Assembly: GCA_038093975.1 (NCBI GenBank)
Contig: JBBPTG010000005.1
Location: 124,001 to 188,000 of the forward strand
DNA length: 64,000 nt
Reading direction: 5' to 3'
From: Chalciporus piperatus
Taxonomy: Eukaryota > Basidiomycota > Agaricomycetes > Boletales > Boletaceae
In this document: positions 23,992 to 34,866 of the stretch, one piece after another
Layout of the letters: every line of letters starts with the position of its first letter
Numbering within the stretch: the first letter of the stretch is position 1
Translations under genes and position numbers: made by a program
Notes under the pieces: model-generated
Told to the model about the DNA's origin: nothing
The model's database searches: none
Seen by the model: only the letters and a program-made list of their open reading frames with translations

Positions 23992-26102
23992 TCATGCAGT
24001 TCCAGTTGCGTTGCAGGGCGCTGTCGAGACATACGTCGGTCCATATTCATGTGACAAACTCGAAGACTTACCGGGTAAGCCGACTTCATTGATGACATTC
24101 TGACAGATGTATTTTGGAGCCGTGCCAGTCGGAGGTTTCACGTCGAAGTTCCTGAACACCATGTTCGGACAGGGAACTGCAGGACTACACGCCAGATTGA
24201 CCACTTGAAACAATCAAGGGTAAGCACTCGACGATGCGTGTATTGGAAATAGCTTACTCGTGTTGGTCGCGGCGGTACCAGTGACGTCGATGAAAGTGAG
24301 ATCACTGAACTGGAGTTTAGACGGTTGATCTCCCCTACGGGATAAAAAGGCAAGACATTGAATTAGTGCATCACAGCGGAAACAGAGACGCGTACGATTT
24401 GGCGCCGTTGGTTTGATATAGATGGATGGGCTCGGTAACGTTGTCAAGCTTCAAATTCCGCACAACCACGTTGCGGACATAGCCTAGCGAAGACGATAAG
24501 CTCGGAATGATCTTGGGGGCGGTGCGCTTCTCGATGAAACCATACCTCCGCCTCCGCCTCCTGCGGTAGGAGGGACTCCATTAACGGATGCATCCCACGA
24601 TTTGAAGTAAACCTAGTGTCGCAGATCGAGTGAGCAAGAGACAAAACGAGTTTCACATCGTGACACGTACGCCGCTGACCATATTGGGTTGAATCATAGG
24701 ATCAAGTCGGACCATCTGGCAACGGATAAAAAGCCATCAGACACGCGCTCGATGCGTAGAAGAAAACGGGCAATGAGTTTGCCGCAAACGAACGCACGTT
24801 CACGTCTTCTAATACCACGTTTTCTACAATGTCGTTCTAACGAAAATGTCAGTCACAAGATCCGCGGGCATAACCTAAGTTTATATACAAAACACGAACC
24901 AGCTGAACGTATTGTCCGAGAGAACCAAAGGCGATGCCGTTGCCTCCCCGACAGGTAATATTTTGCACGACCATGTTAGTTGTGTTCTACATGACGCCAT
25001 GTCAGTCAAGTCACACGCTGGTGAGTTATAGATCATATACGCACCCCCTTGATAGCGAGGCAATCATCACCGCAGGTCACCTACAACGATGTTGGACTCA
25101 CGAAATCTCAAAAATACAACAATGACGTACATCCCAGTTCCGGAGGGTAACCCTATCAGCACGATATGTATCAATGCCTATTCACGGCGCTCAAGGTCAA
25201 GTTTAAGATTAACACGGGAAATGAAACGAACCATCAGTGTTGGGTACAATGCTAAGGAATACCAACAAGTCAGTGTTATTACGAATTCGAACCAGGAAAG
25301 GCAACTGACTTTTTTCCAAAGAACTGGGGGTTCGTGTTCGTCGCATTGCACAACATGCCATCGTACACAATGTCAGTCGATTCCGCCACCGTATTGCACC
25401 AGAAAGGAGGTGATTCGATCCGGAAGTTTTGAACACGTCCTCGGGTGGCTTGGTAGAGTGTCAATGCCAGAGGGCGACCGTCACCATCAAGTCGGGGAAC
25501 GGTTGTGAAGTAGTCCCACCATGGCTACAGGTTGGCGTAACTCAGCACAACAATGTTCCCGCGTCGAAGAAGGCCTTATCTTACCTGGCCGTTTCCCTGA
25601 ATTCCACCCGTGTTGAAAGCATCGATCACGAAATCGTTCCCTGAGACAACGAACCAAGAAGCTTGGTTCTGGATATAAACAACCCGGTATGTGTTATTCG
25701 GGTTCAACCAATACTGAATATCAGGTTGAAACTATGAAGGGCAATCAGGACTTGTTCCCGCCTTGTGATTTCGGAAATAGTACATACGTTAAGGTAACCG
25801 TGCAACTCGACACGGGCGGAGGAGAGGTTCCATGTCATCTTCCGGGTGATATTGTAGTCTCCAGAGTTGAATACCGTGACACCGCCCTGCCCACACTTGG
25901 CGATGGCAGCCAAAACCTGTCGCCACGGAGTAGCCACGATAAGGTCCAACAGATCTCAGTCGGAGGGGCATGTACATACCTGGTCAGTGTCGTCCTGCCC
26001 ACTCCCAAGTGGAGACAGAGTACAGACTTGCCCCCAGGTGGCAGCGGCCGACGTCCTTAACGCGAGACTTGACAGCAGTCCAAGAAGGTAGAGGAGCTTC
26101 AT
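23992..26102 (-). CDS. Secreted glycoside hydrolase family 28 (polygalacturonase-like)
   Basis: Right-handed beta-helix enzyme of the pectin-degrading GH28 family, probably exo-acting on galacturonan or rhamnogalacturonan. It starts with a signal peptide (MKLLYLLGLLSSLALRTSAA) followed by VCTLSPLGSGQDDTDQVLAA. About eleven exons carry NPNNTYRVVYIQNQ, VIDAFNTGGIQGNGQPWWD, FRIESPPFWCN, the GH28 motif NTDG, DVTCGDDCLAIKG (two catalytic aspartates) and CRGGNGIAFGSLGQY. In the last, the usual GHG is GNG, so the conserved histidine is absent. VYFKSW stands where most members have RIK. A final intron joins NEVGLP to APCNATGTA before the stop at 23992-23994. The altered motifs suggest a sub-family with a different substrate, or reduced activity. 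Confidence 0.88.
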
Positions 26103-26859
26103 AATGCGTGCGAAGAGTCCTCACAGCAGAGCCTCAGGGCTAACATCATACGATACAGGTGCTTATATACTGTGCAAAAGATTCAGGAGAACTGATGGTG
26201 ACGAGAAGGATGTCAGTGATGGGGCGGTCATAAGACTGACCGCTTGACTGTGGCACAACACATTTGACAGCACGTAGGCCAGGCGGGCCGGGGATGGCGA
26301 CTTTGTCTCCGACACAGATATTCAAGTTATTGGATGTCAGCAGCTCATGTTGCCCCGAAGCTCCCTGTTGTTATGCCATCTGATGGCCAGTGGAAGAGAC
26401 GTCTCCAGATCATAGGGCGAGATGTAACGCGGGAGAACCGGACCTGATGCACCGGAAGTTGGGCGGCTTTGAAGTCCTCGGGATGGTGGCGGGCTCTCAG
26501 GCTTCAACTCATCCGCAGCCAAGCGAGGACAGGAACTAGTATGTGGAGGAAATCGTCCACGGAATCATAGACTACTAGCAAAACGCTGTGCTCACTACGG
26601 AACATTCAAACGTCTTTCAAAGAACGGCCTCCTCGGCGCGAGCTCGACGGGTGGTTGTAGTTGATGCGTTCTTGATAAATAGATGTATCCCGGTAGAAAA
26701 TACTTTCTGAGGTCTTCTGCCAACGCCGGGAGAGCATGGTCGGGACTCAAGTGACTCTATCGTCCGACAAATCCGAAGTAGAACTGACAATCGTGGTAGA
26801 CAGCAACTAGGCTCACAACTACTATCATCAATCATATCTGGCCACTGGGGGAGTCACAG
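26103..26859. other. Intergenic region between divergent GH28 and Nudix genes
   Basis: Shared upstream region of two divergently transcribed genes. The GH28-proximal part holds a TATA box (26162-26169). Short minus-strand open frames at 26337-26835 have no recognisable content. Confidence 0.5.
26162..26169 (-). promoter_or_regulatory. TATA box of GH28 gene
   Basis: On the minus strand the sequence reads GTATATAAGC about 60 bp before the ATG at 26102, a typical fungal core-promoter position for a regulated secreted enzyme. Confidence 0.6.
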
Positions 26860-28204
26860 ATGGAGAGGAGTAACGCGTCAGGAGCAATAGCTAGCTCAAG
26901 AGCCAGCTTCTCTTTTCTCGACCTCGTCAACCAGTGCGACAACTTCAGACTCCCCACCAACCATGGCTCCGATGATCCCTCAGCACGTTCAACCAGGGAT
27001 TACTTGGTCCCATGGTCCTTGTCTCAGTCCCCAGATAGCCCCATCATTGGTCTACTAAAGCCAGAGATAATTGGCCTGCTGCGCCAAGAGCCAGAGGGTT
27101 CTTTCACTATCCCGGAACATGCAGAACCGGGATCAAGATACCGTGTCAGTTTCCACCCTTCGGTTGGTACCCCCGCAAGGCGTACGCACATCATGAAGAA
27201 GGTCTGCGAGAGATGGCGCGACAGCGGTACCATCTACCAAGATATCATCGGACCCAAGAAATGGAGGAACGAGATGTATCCCATCCATCGTAATCCATTT
27301 GGCGTTCACCTCCCTAATGACACAAATGCGGCCGACGACTCTGGTAACTATGCCTTTGAGATGGAGCGTTCTGCCTGTGCGCTCTTTGGGGTCGTCACAT
27401 ACGGTGTTCACATGACGATCTTCCATGAAGATGTAGATGGCAGCAATATGCGTATATGGGTCCCCACCCGGTCCCGGACGAAGCAGACGTGCGTGTTCCA
27501 CATCTTAAGTAGTCATGATACACGTGTTATCCTCCAGCTGGCCAGGCTACTTGGATAACAGCGTCGCGGGAGGGATACCCAGTGGAATGCCGATATTCGA
27601 GAGTCTCGTCAAAGAATCAATGGAAGAAGCTAGCATCGAAGAAAACATCATAAAGACTCATGCAAAATGTGTGGGTTCGATTAGCTACTACTTCCAGTGA
27701 GTATGAAATATCTGTTTTGGCACCCCATCGTCTTCACATCCAACCACGCATAGAACTGCAAAGGGGTGGCTGCAGCCTGAAGTCGAGTAAGATAATCGAA
27801 ACATTGCATTTGTTGTCTGCTCATTCCAGGAAAGATATGTATATGATCTCAGGGTACCACCTGACGTGGATCCCACACCATTTCAACCGAAACCGCTAGA
27901 CGGCGAGGTAGAATCCTTTGATGTGAGCGACCCCATGCACACACCCCATGTTGACGTTGACCGAGTGAACTCCGTAGTTATTACCCCTTGATGCCGTGAT
28001 CGAAAAGATGAAGCAAGGGTTATTCAAAGCGAACTGCGCCGTCGGTATGTACGAAGGAGTTTCTGACCGGTGCAATTCTGAATGATTAAAACAGTGCTGA
28101 TCGATTTCCTCGTTCGTCGAGGGTATCTGACGCCTGACAGCGAACCTGATTTCATGGAAATCGTCACGAGACTACACGGCAGGTTTGAATACGAGAGATG
28201 GTAA
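26860..28204 (+). CDS. Nudix hydrolase with DUF4743-type N-terminus
   Basis: Related to the Nudix proteins similar to the C-terminal part of fission yeast Tnr3 and to budding yeast YJR142W, which act on oxidised or damaged thiamine diphosphate. The N-terminal ~130 residues (FLDLVNQCDNFRL, IGLLKPEIIGLLRQEPEGSF, MKKVCERWRDSGTIYQDII, WRNEMYPIHR) match the DUF4743 layout. The Nudix fold starts at FEMERSACALFGVVTYGVHM. The Nudix box is GGIPSGMPIFESLVKESMEEASIEE (shortened in spacing: GG-x12-KESMEEASIEE), close to Gx5Ex7REUxEExGU with Lys for the usual Arg. The rest, YVYDLRVPPDVDPTPF, GEVESFDLLPLDAV and DFLVRRGYLTPDSEPDFMEI, is typical of the family. Stop TAA at 28202-28204. Confidence 0.88.
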
Positions 28205-28617
28205 TGGGAATAGAAAGCAGGTTTGCATTACACGCGGGAATGTCCATACAACCACTGGAATAAATAGTGGAGTAAATAAGCTACACAAAGGCCGGGATTG
28301 GATCGAAGGATGACAATCGATGACAAGACCACTGAGGCCGAGGTACTGCCATGAGCGAGCTCATTGTACACGTGACCGGACTACTAGTAGTACTAGTATA
28401 TTCATTCATTCATATCTGTTAGCCTTCAACCACTGCGGAATATCTTGGACAACGCCAGTCCTGATATTGAATCCAGCAACTACCCGACGTTAAACTCGCT
28501 TGAGTACACGACTGACGAGGCGACGTATTTTGCAACCGTTCCCAGCACTGTGCTGGCCACCGTCACACTAGCCGTACCCTTTGCCAATATCACTTATACG
28601 ACTCAGTGACATCAGCC
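28205..28617. other. Spacer upstream of VPS26 gene
   Basis: 413 bp without a supportable gene; a partly palindromic ACTAGTAGTACTAGTA lies at about 28381-28396. Confidence 0.4.
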
Positions 28618-29875
28618 ATGGCCTACTTCTTCGCGTCACCGGTGGATGTGGATATCAAGCTAGAAGGGGAGGAGTTGCGCAAGCAAGTCGATTTGAAGGG
28701 TGAAAAGGATAAAGCTATTCAATGCCCTATTTACTATGATGGTGACTCGGTCAGCGGACAGGTTCGTATTTACTCATGCTTCCCTCGCAACAGTACGTTT
28801 AACGGAGGACATAGGTCACGATACGTGTACGAGACGGAAAGAGGATGACGCACGAGGGTCTCAAGGTCGAGTTTGTGGGCAGTATTGGTATGCCCTCGTC
28901 CTGCTTGCCTCGCCTCCAACCACCCGTCACTCATCCTTTGTAACAGAGCTTTTCTATGACCGGGGACACCACCACGAATTTCTGTCACTCTCCCAAGAGC
29001 TGGCATCGCCAGGTGACCTACGACAAGCACAGACGTTTGACTTTCTCTTCAAGAACGTGGAGAAGCAGTTTGAGAGTTATCAGGGTATTAACGTCAAGCT
29101 ACGGTAAGTTCGATACATTGTCCTTTGACCTACGTCTTCTCAATCGCAAAGTTACTTTGTACGGGTGGCCCTCTCGCGACGGATGGCCGACGTGACCAAG
29201 GAGAAAGATATCTGGGTCCACTCGTATCGCATGCCACCTGACAGTAACAACGCGATCAAGATGGAAGTGGGTATCGAAGACTGTTTGCACATCGAGTTCG
29301 AGTACAACAAATCAAAGCAAGTATACCTTCCTTCTTCCATGACCTAGCGTATCGACCGATATTGTCAGGTACCATTTGAAGGACGTCATTGTTGGCAAGA
29401 TATACTTCTTGCTTGTTCGGATCAAGATCAAACACATGGAACTCTCGATTATACGGCGCGAAACTACAGGCTCACCACCAAATCAGTACAACGAGAGTGA
29501 AACGATCACCAAGTATGAAATCATGGATGGTGCACCAGTTCGAGGTAAGCGATCTTTGCTGTTGGTGGATCTCACGTCAGACGATTGTTGTATAGGCGAG
29601 ACGATCCCCATTCGACTATTCCTCGGGGGCTTCGACTTGACACCAACATTCCGTGATGTTAATAAGAAGTTCAGCACACGATACTATCTCAACTTGGTCC
29701 TGATTGATGAAGAGAACCGGCGGTACTTTAAGCAACAGGTCAGTGCTTGGTTTCCGTCCGATCCTTTTCCTGACGACAGCCTGTGTTGCAGGAGATCACG
29801 TTATTTAGGATACCAGAGGTGAGCGATTACCCATTCATGTCAACATACTTTACTAATAATCTTCATTAGAACTAA
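28618..29875 (+). CDS. VPS26: Retromer subunit VPS26
   Basis: Arrestin-fold subunit of the retromer cargo-recognition trimer (VPS26-VPS29-VPS35), which recycles sorting receptors from endosomes to the Golgi. It starts MAYFFASPVDVDIKLEGEEL and continues YYDGDSVSGQVTIRVRDGKR, THEGLKVEFVGSIELFYDRG, HHHEFLSLSQELASPGDLRQ, FEFLF-type KNVEKQFESYQGINVKLRYF, WVHSYRMPPDSNNAIKMEVG, YHLKDVIVGKIYFLLVRIKI, GETIPIRLFLGGFDLTPTFR and YYLNLVLIDEENRRYFKQQE. Six short introns. The last coding exon is only AAC TAA after a splice at FRIPE, giving FRIPEN as the C-terminus; reading through the intron instead would add unrelated residues. High confidence. Confidence 0.96.
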
Positions 29876-30007
29876 GCTGTTGTAAACCTATCTGAAGTGT
29901 ATGGCTGTTCGACCACCTACCTATAGTGGCTATTTATCACGCTGGTTTGGAACTGTTAAAGGAAGCCATAGTTTGCGCACAATACAATTCCAGGCGCCTG
30001 GTAACCT

Positions 30008-30757
30008 CTAACCATAACAGACTGAGACTAATGCTACAGCTGAGAAATATCTAGAAAACGTTCGATCACTCAGAAAGCAACTCTGCTCCCCTGCTCCCTT
30101 GGTATCATTGTCGCTCGTCTGGACCGATTTCCCTCCCCAAACCAGTACATTTACAGAGCCATGCAACGAGAGTACACGCTCGCATCCAGCGTGAGTAGAT
30201 GTTGGGGTTGTGCGCGTAGGCACCTTCCCCATGCTGACACGGGTGATGATTTTGAACATCGCCATGGCGTCGTCTGTGGATCTCCGACCATCCTTTGGCA
30301 AGAGGTTTTCGCCAGATGCACCCCGGTTGCTGCCCACATCCGACATGCGACGGGCTGATCCTGGACCCACGCTGCCTCTACGGTACATTTCGATGTCTGC
30401 AGCGGTAAGCGGTGTCCGTGCCGTTTGCGGAGAGTTTGCTGATGCAACCCACTCAGCTGAACGAATGCTCGCGTCACTGATGGCTTTACTAGCCCGTCTG
30501 AACAGATCACGGGCTGCAGCTCTGCGTGACTTTGGGCTGCCAGGTTCGCCAACCGTGGGTGGTGGTGAGCTGTAGGCAATAGTGCCAGCCCAAGGGCTGT
30601 TTGATAAGACAGGAGACTCTGCCGGGTAAGTGACAGTGTTCTGACTTAATCCTCCCCTCGGTCGTTTCAACTTCGAATGATCGTTTGGCGTTGAGGTTGG
30701 ATCAACATTCTGGTATGTCCTTACGTAATGGACCCAAACCCCCTTTGACAGTGCCAC
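30008..30757 (-). CDS. Hypothetical Ser/Arg-rich protein, boundaries uncertain
   Basis: A 249-codon open frame with protein-like, disordered composition: SPVLSNSPWAGTIAYSSPPP, KSRRAAARDLFRRASKAISD, TARTPLTAADIEMYRRGSVG, and AMAMFKIITRVSMGKVPTRT. No domain is recognised. It begins with GTG, not ATG; the true start may lie in an upstream exon near an ATG at 30785 (minus strand, MKRPEEVSLCGTVKG), which would overlap the 5' end of the kinase gene, but I could not splice the two in frame. Either a short basic disordered protein or a chance frame opposite the kinase promoter. Confidence 0.33.
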   Translation of the reverse strand: MALSKGVWVHYVRTYQNVDPTSTPNDHSKLKRPRGGLSQNTVTYPAESPVLSNSPWAGTIAYSSPPPTVGEPGSPKSRRAAARDLFRRASKAISDASIRSAEWVASANSPQTARTPLTAADIEMYRRGSVGPGSARRMSDVGSNRGASGENLLPKDGRRSTDDAMAMFKIITRVSMGKVPTRTTPTSTHAGCERVLSLHGSVNVLVWGGKSVQTSDNDTKGAGEQSCFLSDRTFSRYFSAVALVSVCYG

Positions 30758-30788
30758 ACAATGACACTTCCTCAGGCCGTTTCATCAA

Positions 30789-32242
30789 ATGGTTGTCCAC
30801 AGCGTTGACTTAGACTACTACCCTGCGCGTCCAAACCAGCTGCTCAAGGAAGGGCGCTACAAGGTCTTAAGAAAACTGGGTTCAGGTGTTTGGTCATCGA
30901 CATGGCTAGTGCTAGACGGACGTTGGGATCAGTGGGCTATCATCCCTCATCCTGTCCCTACATGATGATGATACGGCACTCTCTCCTCGCAGTGAAGATT
31001 CCAAGTATCTTGCAGTGAAGATTCTCACGGCAGATGCCACGAGGCGCCATAATTCTGGGGAGATGCGGGAGCTTGAATTCCTGAGGACCATTCAAGAGTT
31101 TCCTGACAGCCATTGGCACCTCCCTCTTTTGCGAGACAACTTTGAGGAGGCTGGACCGCAAGGGTCGCACCTTTGCATAGTGACGACTCTTCTCAGCACG
31201 GACGCCGGGTCCCTCCGTCGCAGTTCACCAAAAAAGGCCCTTCCTTTCCACATCGTCAGAAACATCGTTGCAATGGTGGTCGAGGCTCTAGCGAACCTTC
31301 ATAATATGGAGATTGTCCACACAGGTGAATCACTTCAGAGCAATCATCTAAAGCAATTCATTTTTGCATAGACGTCAAACCGGATAACATCCTTTTCAAA
31401 TGTTCCCTCACGACCGAAGAGATCGACGACATTGCACGCCCGGTGTTCTTAGAAATAGCCGGTGAATTCGAACTTGATGGCGAGAAATACCCGATTTTGA
31501 AATCTCAGCCGATCCCTCACCACTATACGTGGGATTCCAGTCCCCATCATGCTGAACTTATGAGTGTCGTGCTGAATGATCTCGGTCAAGGTATGTCCTT
31601 TGTAGCATGGATATCCATAGGTTGTAGACTTTTCCTATCACAGCACAGAAGGCAGGATACCAGCCCACAGTAGACTGCTTCAGCGCTGTTCCGCTTCGTG
31701 CGCCGGAAGTAATTCTCCGTTCGGACTTCGGGCCTGGATTGGACATATGGGCCGTTGGCTGTGTCGTAAGTTGGTTGGTTTCGAGGTGATGGACAACACT
31801 TAATTTGACTTCGGATACTTCCAGACGTTCGAGTTGCTTGTTGGACGATGGCTTTTTCATCCTGAAGGAGGCGAAGGCTGGAGCGTTGAAGACGACCATC
31901 TAGCCAAGATGATGGAGCTCACTGGCGAACGATTCCCGGTGTCCATGCTCGACCGTGCACACCGCCGTAATGAATATTTTGACGACGAAGGTCCTCTCTG
32001 CTGACACTAGTGCATTGTCTATGATAGCTGACTCTCAGTGTGCAGGCAATCTGCTTCACATCAAGGAGCTTATCCCAGTCAGTTTGGAGCAGGCAATGGC
32101 AATTTACAACCTGCTTCCTCAACACAAGATTGAAATGGCCGCATCGTTCATCAGGGCTTGCCTTCGGTTTGATTATAAAGATAGAGCAACCGCGAAGGAA
32201 CTAGAGCATCACCCGTTTTTACTGGACGCTTTTGGGTGTTGA
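30789..32242 (+). CDS. SRPK-like serine/threonine protein kinase
   Basis: Resembles SR-protein-specific kinases of the CMGC group. Motifs in order: YYPARPNQLLKEGRYKVLRK and LGSGVWSSTWLV (Gly-rich loop), YLAVKIL (ATP-anchoring Lys), the catalytic loop HTDVKPDNILF (split by an intron after HT; the T-D-V form is SRPK-typical), DLG in place of DFG (VVLNDLGQAQK), RAPEVIL, and DIWAVGCVTFELLVGRWLF. After a short C-lobe insert it ends SFIRACLRFDYKDRATAKEL and HHPFLLDAF. The segment between catalytic loop and DLG is about 55 residues, and lacks the long spacer of true SRPKs. This small form is greatly expanded in agaricomycetes, so a splicing role should not be assumed. Stop TGA at 32240-32242. Confidence 0.9.
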
Positions 32243-32554
32243 AACGTGGGAGCCCAGTGAAAACAATGGTCAAAGGCTGACCGTGGTTGGCGTTGGCTGG
32301 CCGTATTGACTTTTCCTCGTCTTCAGCTTCTAAGTTTGCACAGGATGAAGTAACTTGAAAAGGTTCTGAACGTTTCGTAGTAAGGTACCTCAAACACTTG
32401 AATCGACCATGCCTACATAATATTACCCATTATGCATCAACGTTTAAACTACGATAGTGGCAAGTAATTGTTCGCAATGTCATTTCCTTATATGTGGGGG
32501 ATTCTGGGGAGCTTTGAAGCAGCTCAACACCACAGGCATAATTTACTACTAACG
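32243..32554. other. Convergent 3' ends of kinase and membrane-protein genes
   Basis: 312-bp AT-rich spacer between two converging stop codons; nothing else seen. Confidence 0.5.
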
Positions 32555-34467
32555 TTACGGCCCGTGCCTCAAGATCCTGGGCGGTTGCCCCGGGTCATAT
32601 GAAAGGTTTTCCAGAAGAGGTGGCGCTGGCTTTCGCTTGATCGAGTTGCTGGAGCTGAGCGCAACGGATGCTCCTCCTTCTTCGCTCGCGTTCTGTCCAT
32701 CCCCCGGATCTTTGCGTACGCTGGGCTGACGAGAGACACCAACGACCGGGTATGGGTCTTCTTCGTATCCTTGACCCAGGATCGAGCCACGGTACTTGCC
32801 CGTCACGCGTGGTGGGATATTCGGGAACCTACGTTCGAGGTCTCGGACAACGCTCATGGTGTCTGAGATGGTTGCCCCGCTTTCGGGTCTGGCGTAGATC
32901 TTTTTTGGCCGCCTGAGCCACTCGCGATTGCCATTGCCAGGGAACGCCATCGCCGATTTCGCTCTCGGTGTACCGAGCGCAGCGTTTCGTGCGGCCACCA
33001 TCTCAGCGGACACGGCGTCTTCATCGCCACCACCGGCACTTGTGTACCCCGGCATGAACCCGGACATGGACTTTGGCCTATGCTGGAACATGTCTGCGAG
33101 GGCGGCTTGATCGGGGAAGTCGAGTGTGGAGAAGCGGATTTGCAAGAAAGGCGCCTGCCCTTTCTCGTAATGAACGGTAACGTGTTGGTTCCTGTACTGT
33201 TGCTTTTCGGCCGCTGAAAGCTCACGCGGTTGGGTGCGATCGGGGAAGGATTGGGAGAGGGGACGGAACATGCTCATCCTTTGAGGATTGACACCGAGCA
33301 TGCGAGAGATGCGTTTTCTGATTCGGGATACACCACGCAGTTCGTCGGTGAGATTTGCAAAATTTTCCGCCACATCGAGACTGATGGAGAGGGGAAATCA
33401 GTCGGGTGATATGAAATATTCGAACAGAGTGACGTACCCTTTGAGCAAGCCGAACATGAGAAAGGCACGGGCTAGCAAACGTAGGATTCTACGGGCTAAT
33501 GTCACGGCAAAACTGCCATACGCAAAGCCTGCAATGGTTTCGATAACGCCGAGACAAATGCCAGCGGCGATCCAGGCGATGCCATTGAGGAAATGGTGTT
33601 CGTCAGAGTGTGTGATCTCGATGCGCCTTTGATCAAAGAATGCTTTGGCCAGGCGGGTGAATGAGAGGAGGAAGAAGAGGAACTGAATAATAGTATATAA
33701 TGATAACGAGAACCGGCTCAAGGATAGCCATAGAGGCTCGCTGTTGTGTGTGAAGTTGATGACCAGAGGTTGATTGGGAGACAGAGACGCTGTTTGGCCC
33801 TAGTGAGCACATCCTTTGTACGTAGAGAATAAGTAACCTACTGATGTTTGTTCCAGCAAACGATGCCATTTCGTTGGTTGCTACAGCTAGTATCAACAGT
33901 ACGGGCAGGGAGTATTCAGGATACGGTTGGAGCTTGCGAGGGAGAATTGGGATGAAATCATGAAAGCTTAGATGGTAAAGATATATCGAATAGAGGAGAA
34001 TGGGTATGAATGATACAGCTCCTGATCATGAACCATTAATACGGTGCACCCAAGACAGGGCAGATAGACGTACCAACGAAAAAATCGAGTCCTTTGAAAA
34101 TCGACGATGAAATCCGCGCAGCGGGAACTAAATGCGACAACATATCCAGCAGTGTACAGATGAAATACAAAATGGCGTCTGCTGCAAGGAGAATTCGCGC
34201 CCTGCTGTCATAAGAAAGAATTTAGCCAATGATCAAGATTGGTGCTGAAAGAACGGGATCGCGAAATTCGAGCCAGTGGCGAGTGGTAATCACATTAAAC
34301 TTGTGGCACACTCACCTTCTTTGGGCCCTATTTAAATAAATGAAGAAGAAGGAGAGAATGACTTCAATCGCCGGGGGTATGATGAGGACTTCGAATTGAA
34401 TGGGAGTGAAGCCAACGCAGCGAAGATTTGGAGCGAGCGACAAACAAACCGGGGGTAGCTGGCTCAT
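32555..34467 (-). CDS. Multi-pass membrane protein with long cytosolic tail, unrecognised
   Basis: About 510 residues over several exons. The N-terminus (MSQLPPVCLSLAPNLR) leads into a hydrophobic segment (FEVLIIPPAIEVILSFFFFI). Further hydrophobic segments are ADAILYFICTLLDMLSHLVP, AVSFIPILLYSIYLYHLSF, YSLPVLLILAVATNEMASFA, YTIIQFLFFLLSFTRLAKAF and GIAWIAAGICLGVIETIAGF, for at least six spans. The membrane part is followed by ENFANLTDELRGVSRIRKRI and a soluble ~250-residue tail with LERRFPNIPPRVTGKYRG and a Ser/Pro-rich end. The layout suggests a fungal membrane protein of the plasma or endomembrane, possibly a sensor or channel-like protein, but no family could be named. Start ATG at 34467 from the first clean exon. 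Confidence 0.75.
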
Positions 34468-34866
34468 ATGGAAGAAAGAGGGGTAGGAGTACGGAGCATA
34501 TCAAGCCAGCCTGAAGGAGAGGATGTACTACAAGGAGCGACGGAGTGGGAGGAAAGGGTGCAAAGACAGACTGGCTGCTGAGCGGGAGGCACTAGTAAGG
34601 GCCTGAAAACCAGGTTTCAGATGATGGGAAATGCGAAAGAACAACTCGAATCATTCCTGTTGGCTGTCCCTCCTTATCGTTATGTTCGCCACTCTCACTC
34701 CCGTTGCTACCTCAGCCTGTTGCCTGACTACTATGGCTGCCATATTTGGTACAGGGGCTTAATGTCCTCATAAGGAATATTCGCACAAACCAAAATTTGT
34801 ACTCCTGAGCCGACTTGGTCTATCTGGTCTTACGACTATTCGAGTACCCGATAAAGGTACTGCAAC
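34468..34866. other. Divergent promoter region, membrane protein / Sof1
   Basis: 399 bp between two divergent ATGs, with pyrimidine-rich stretches (near 34650-34730) typical of housekeeping fungal promoters. No gene seen. Confidence 0.5.

Noticed and set aside
20843..28204. NADPH oxidase, GH28 and Nudix genes as a biosynthetic cluster
   Set aside because: No backbone enzyme, transporter or regulator; each is a common single gene in basidiomycetes and the orientation pattern is ordinary.
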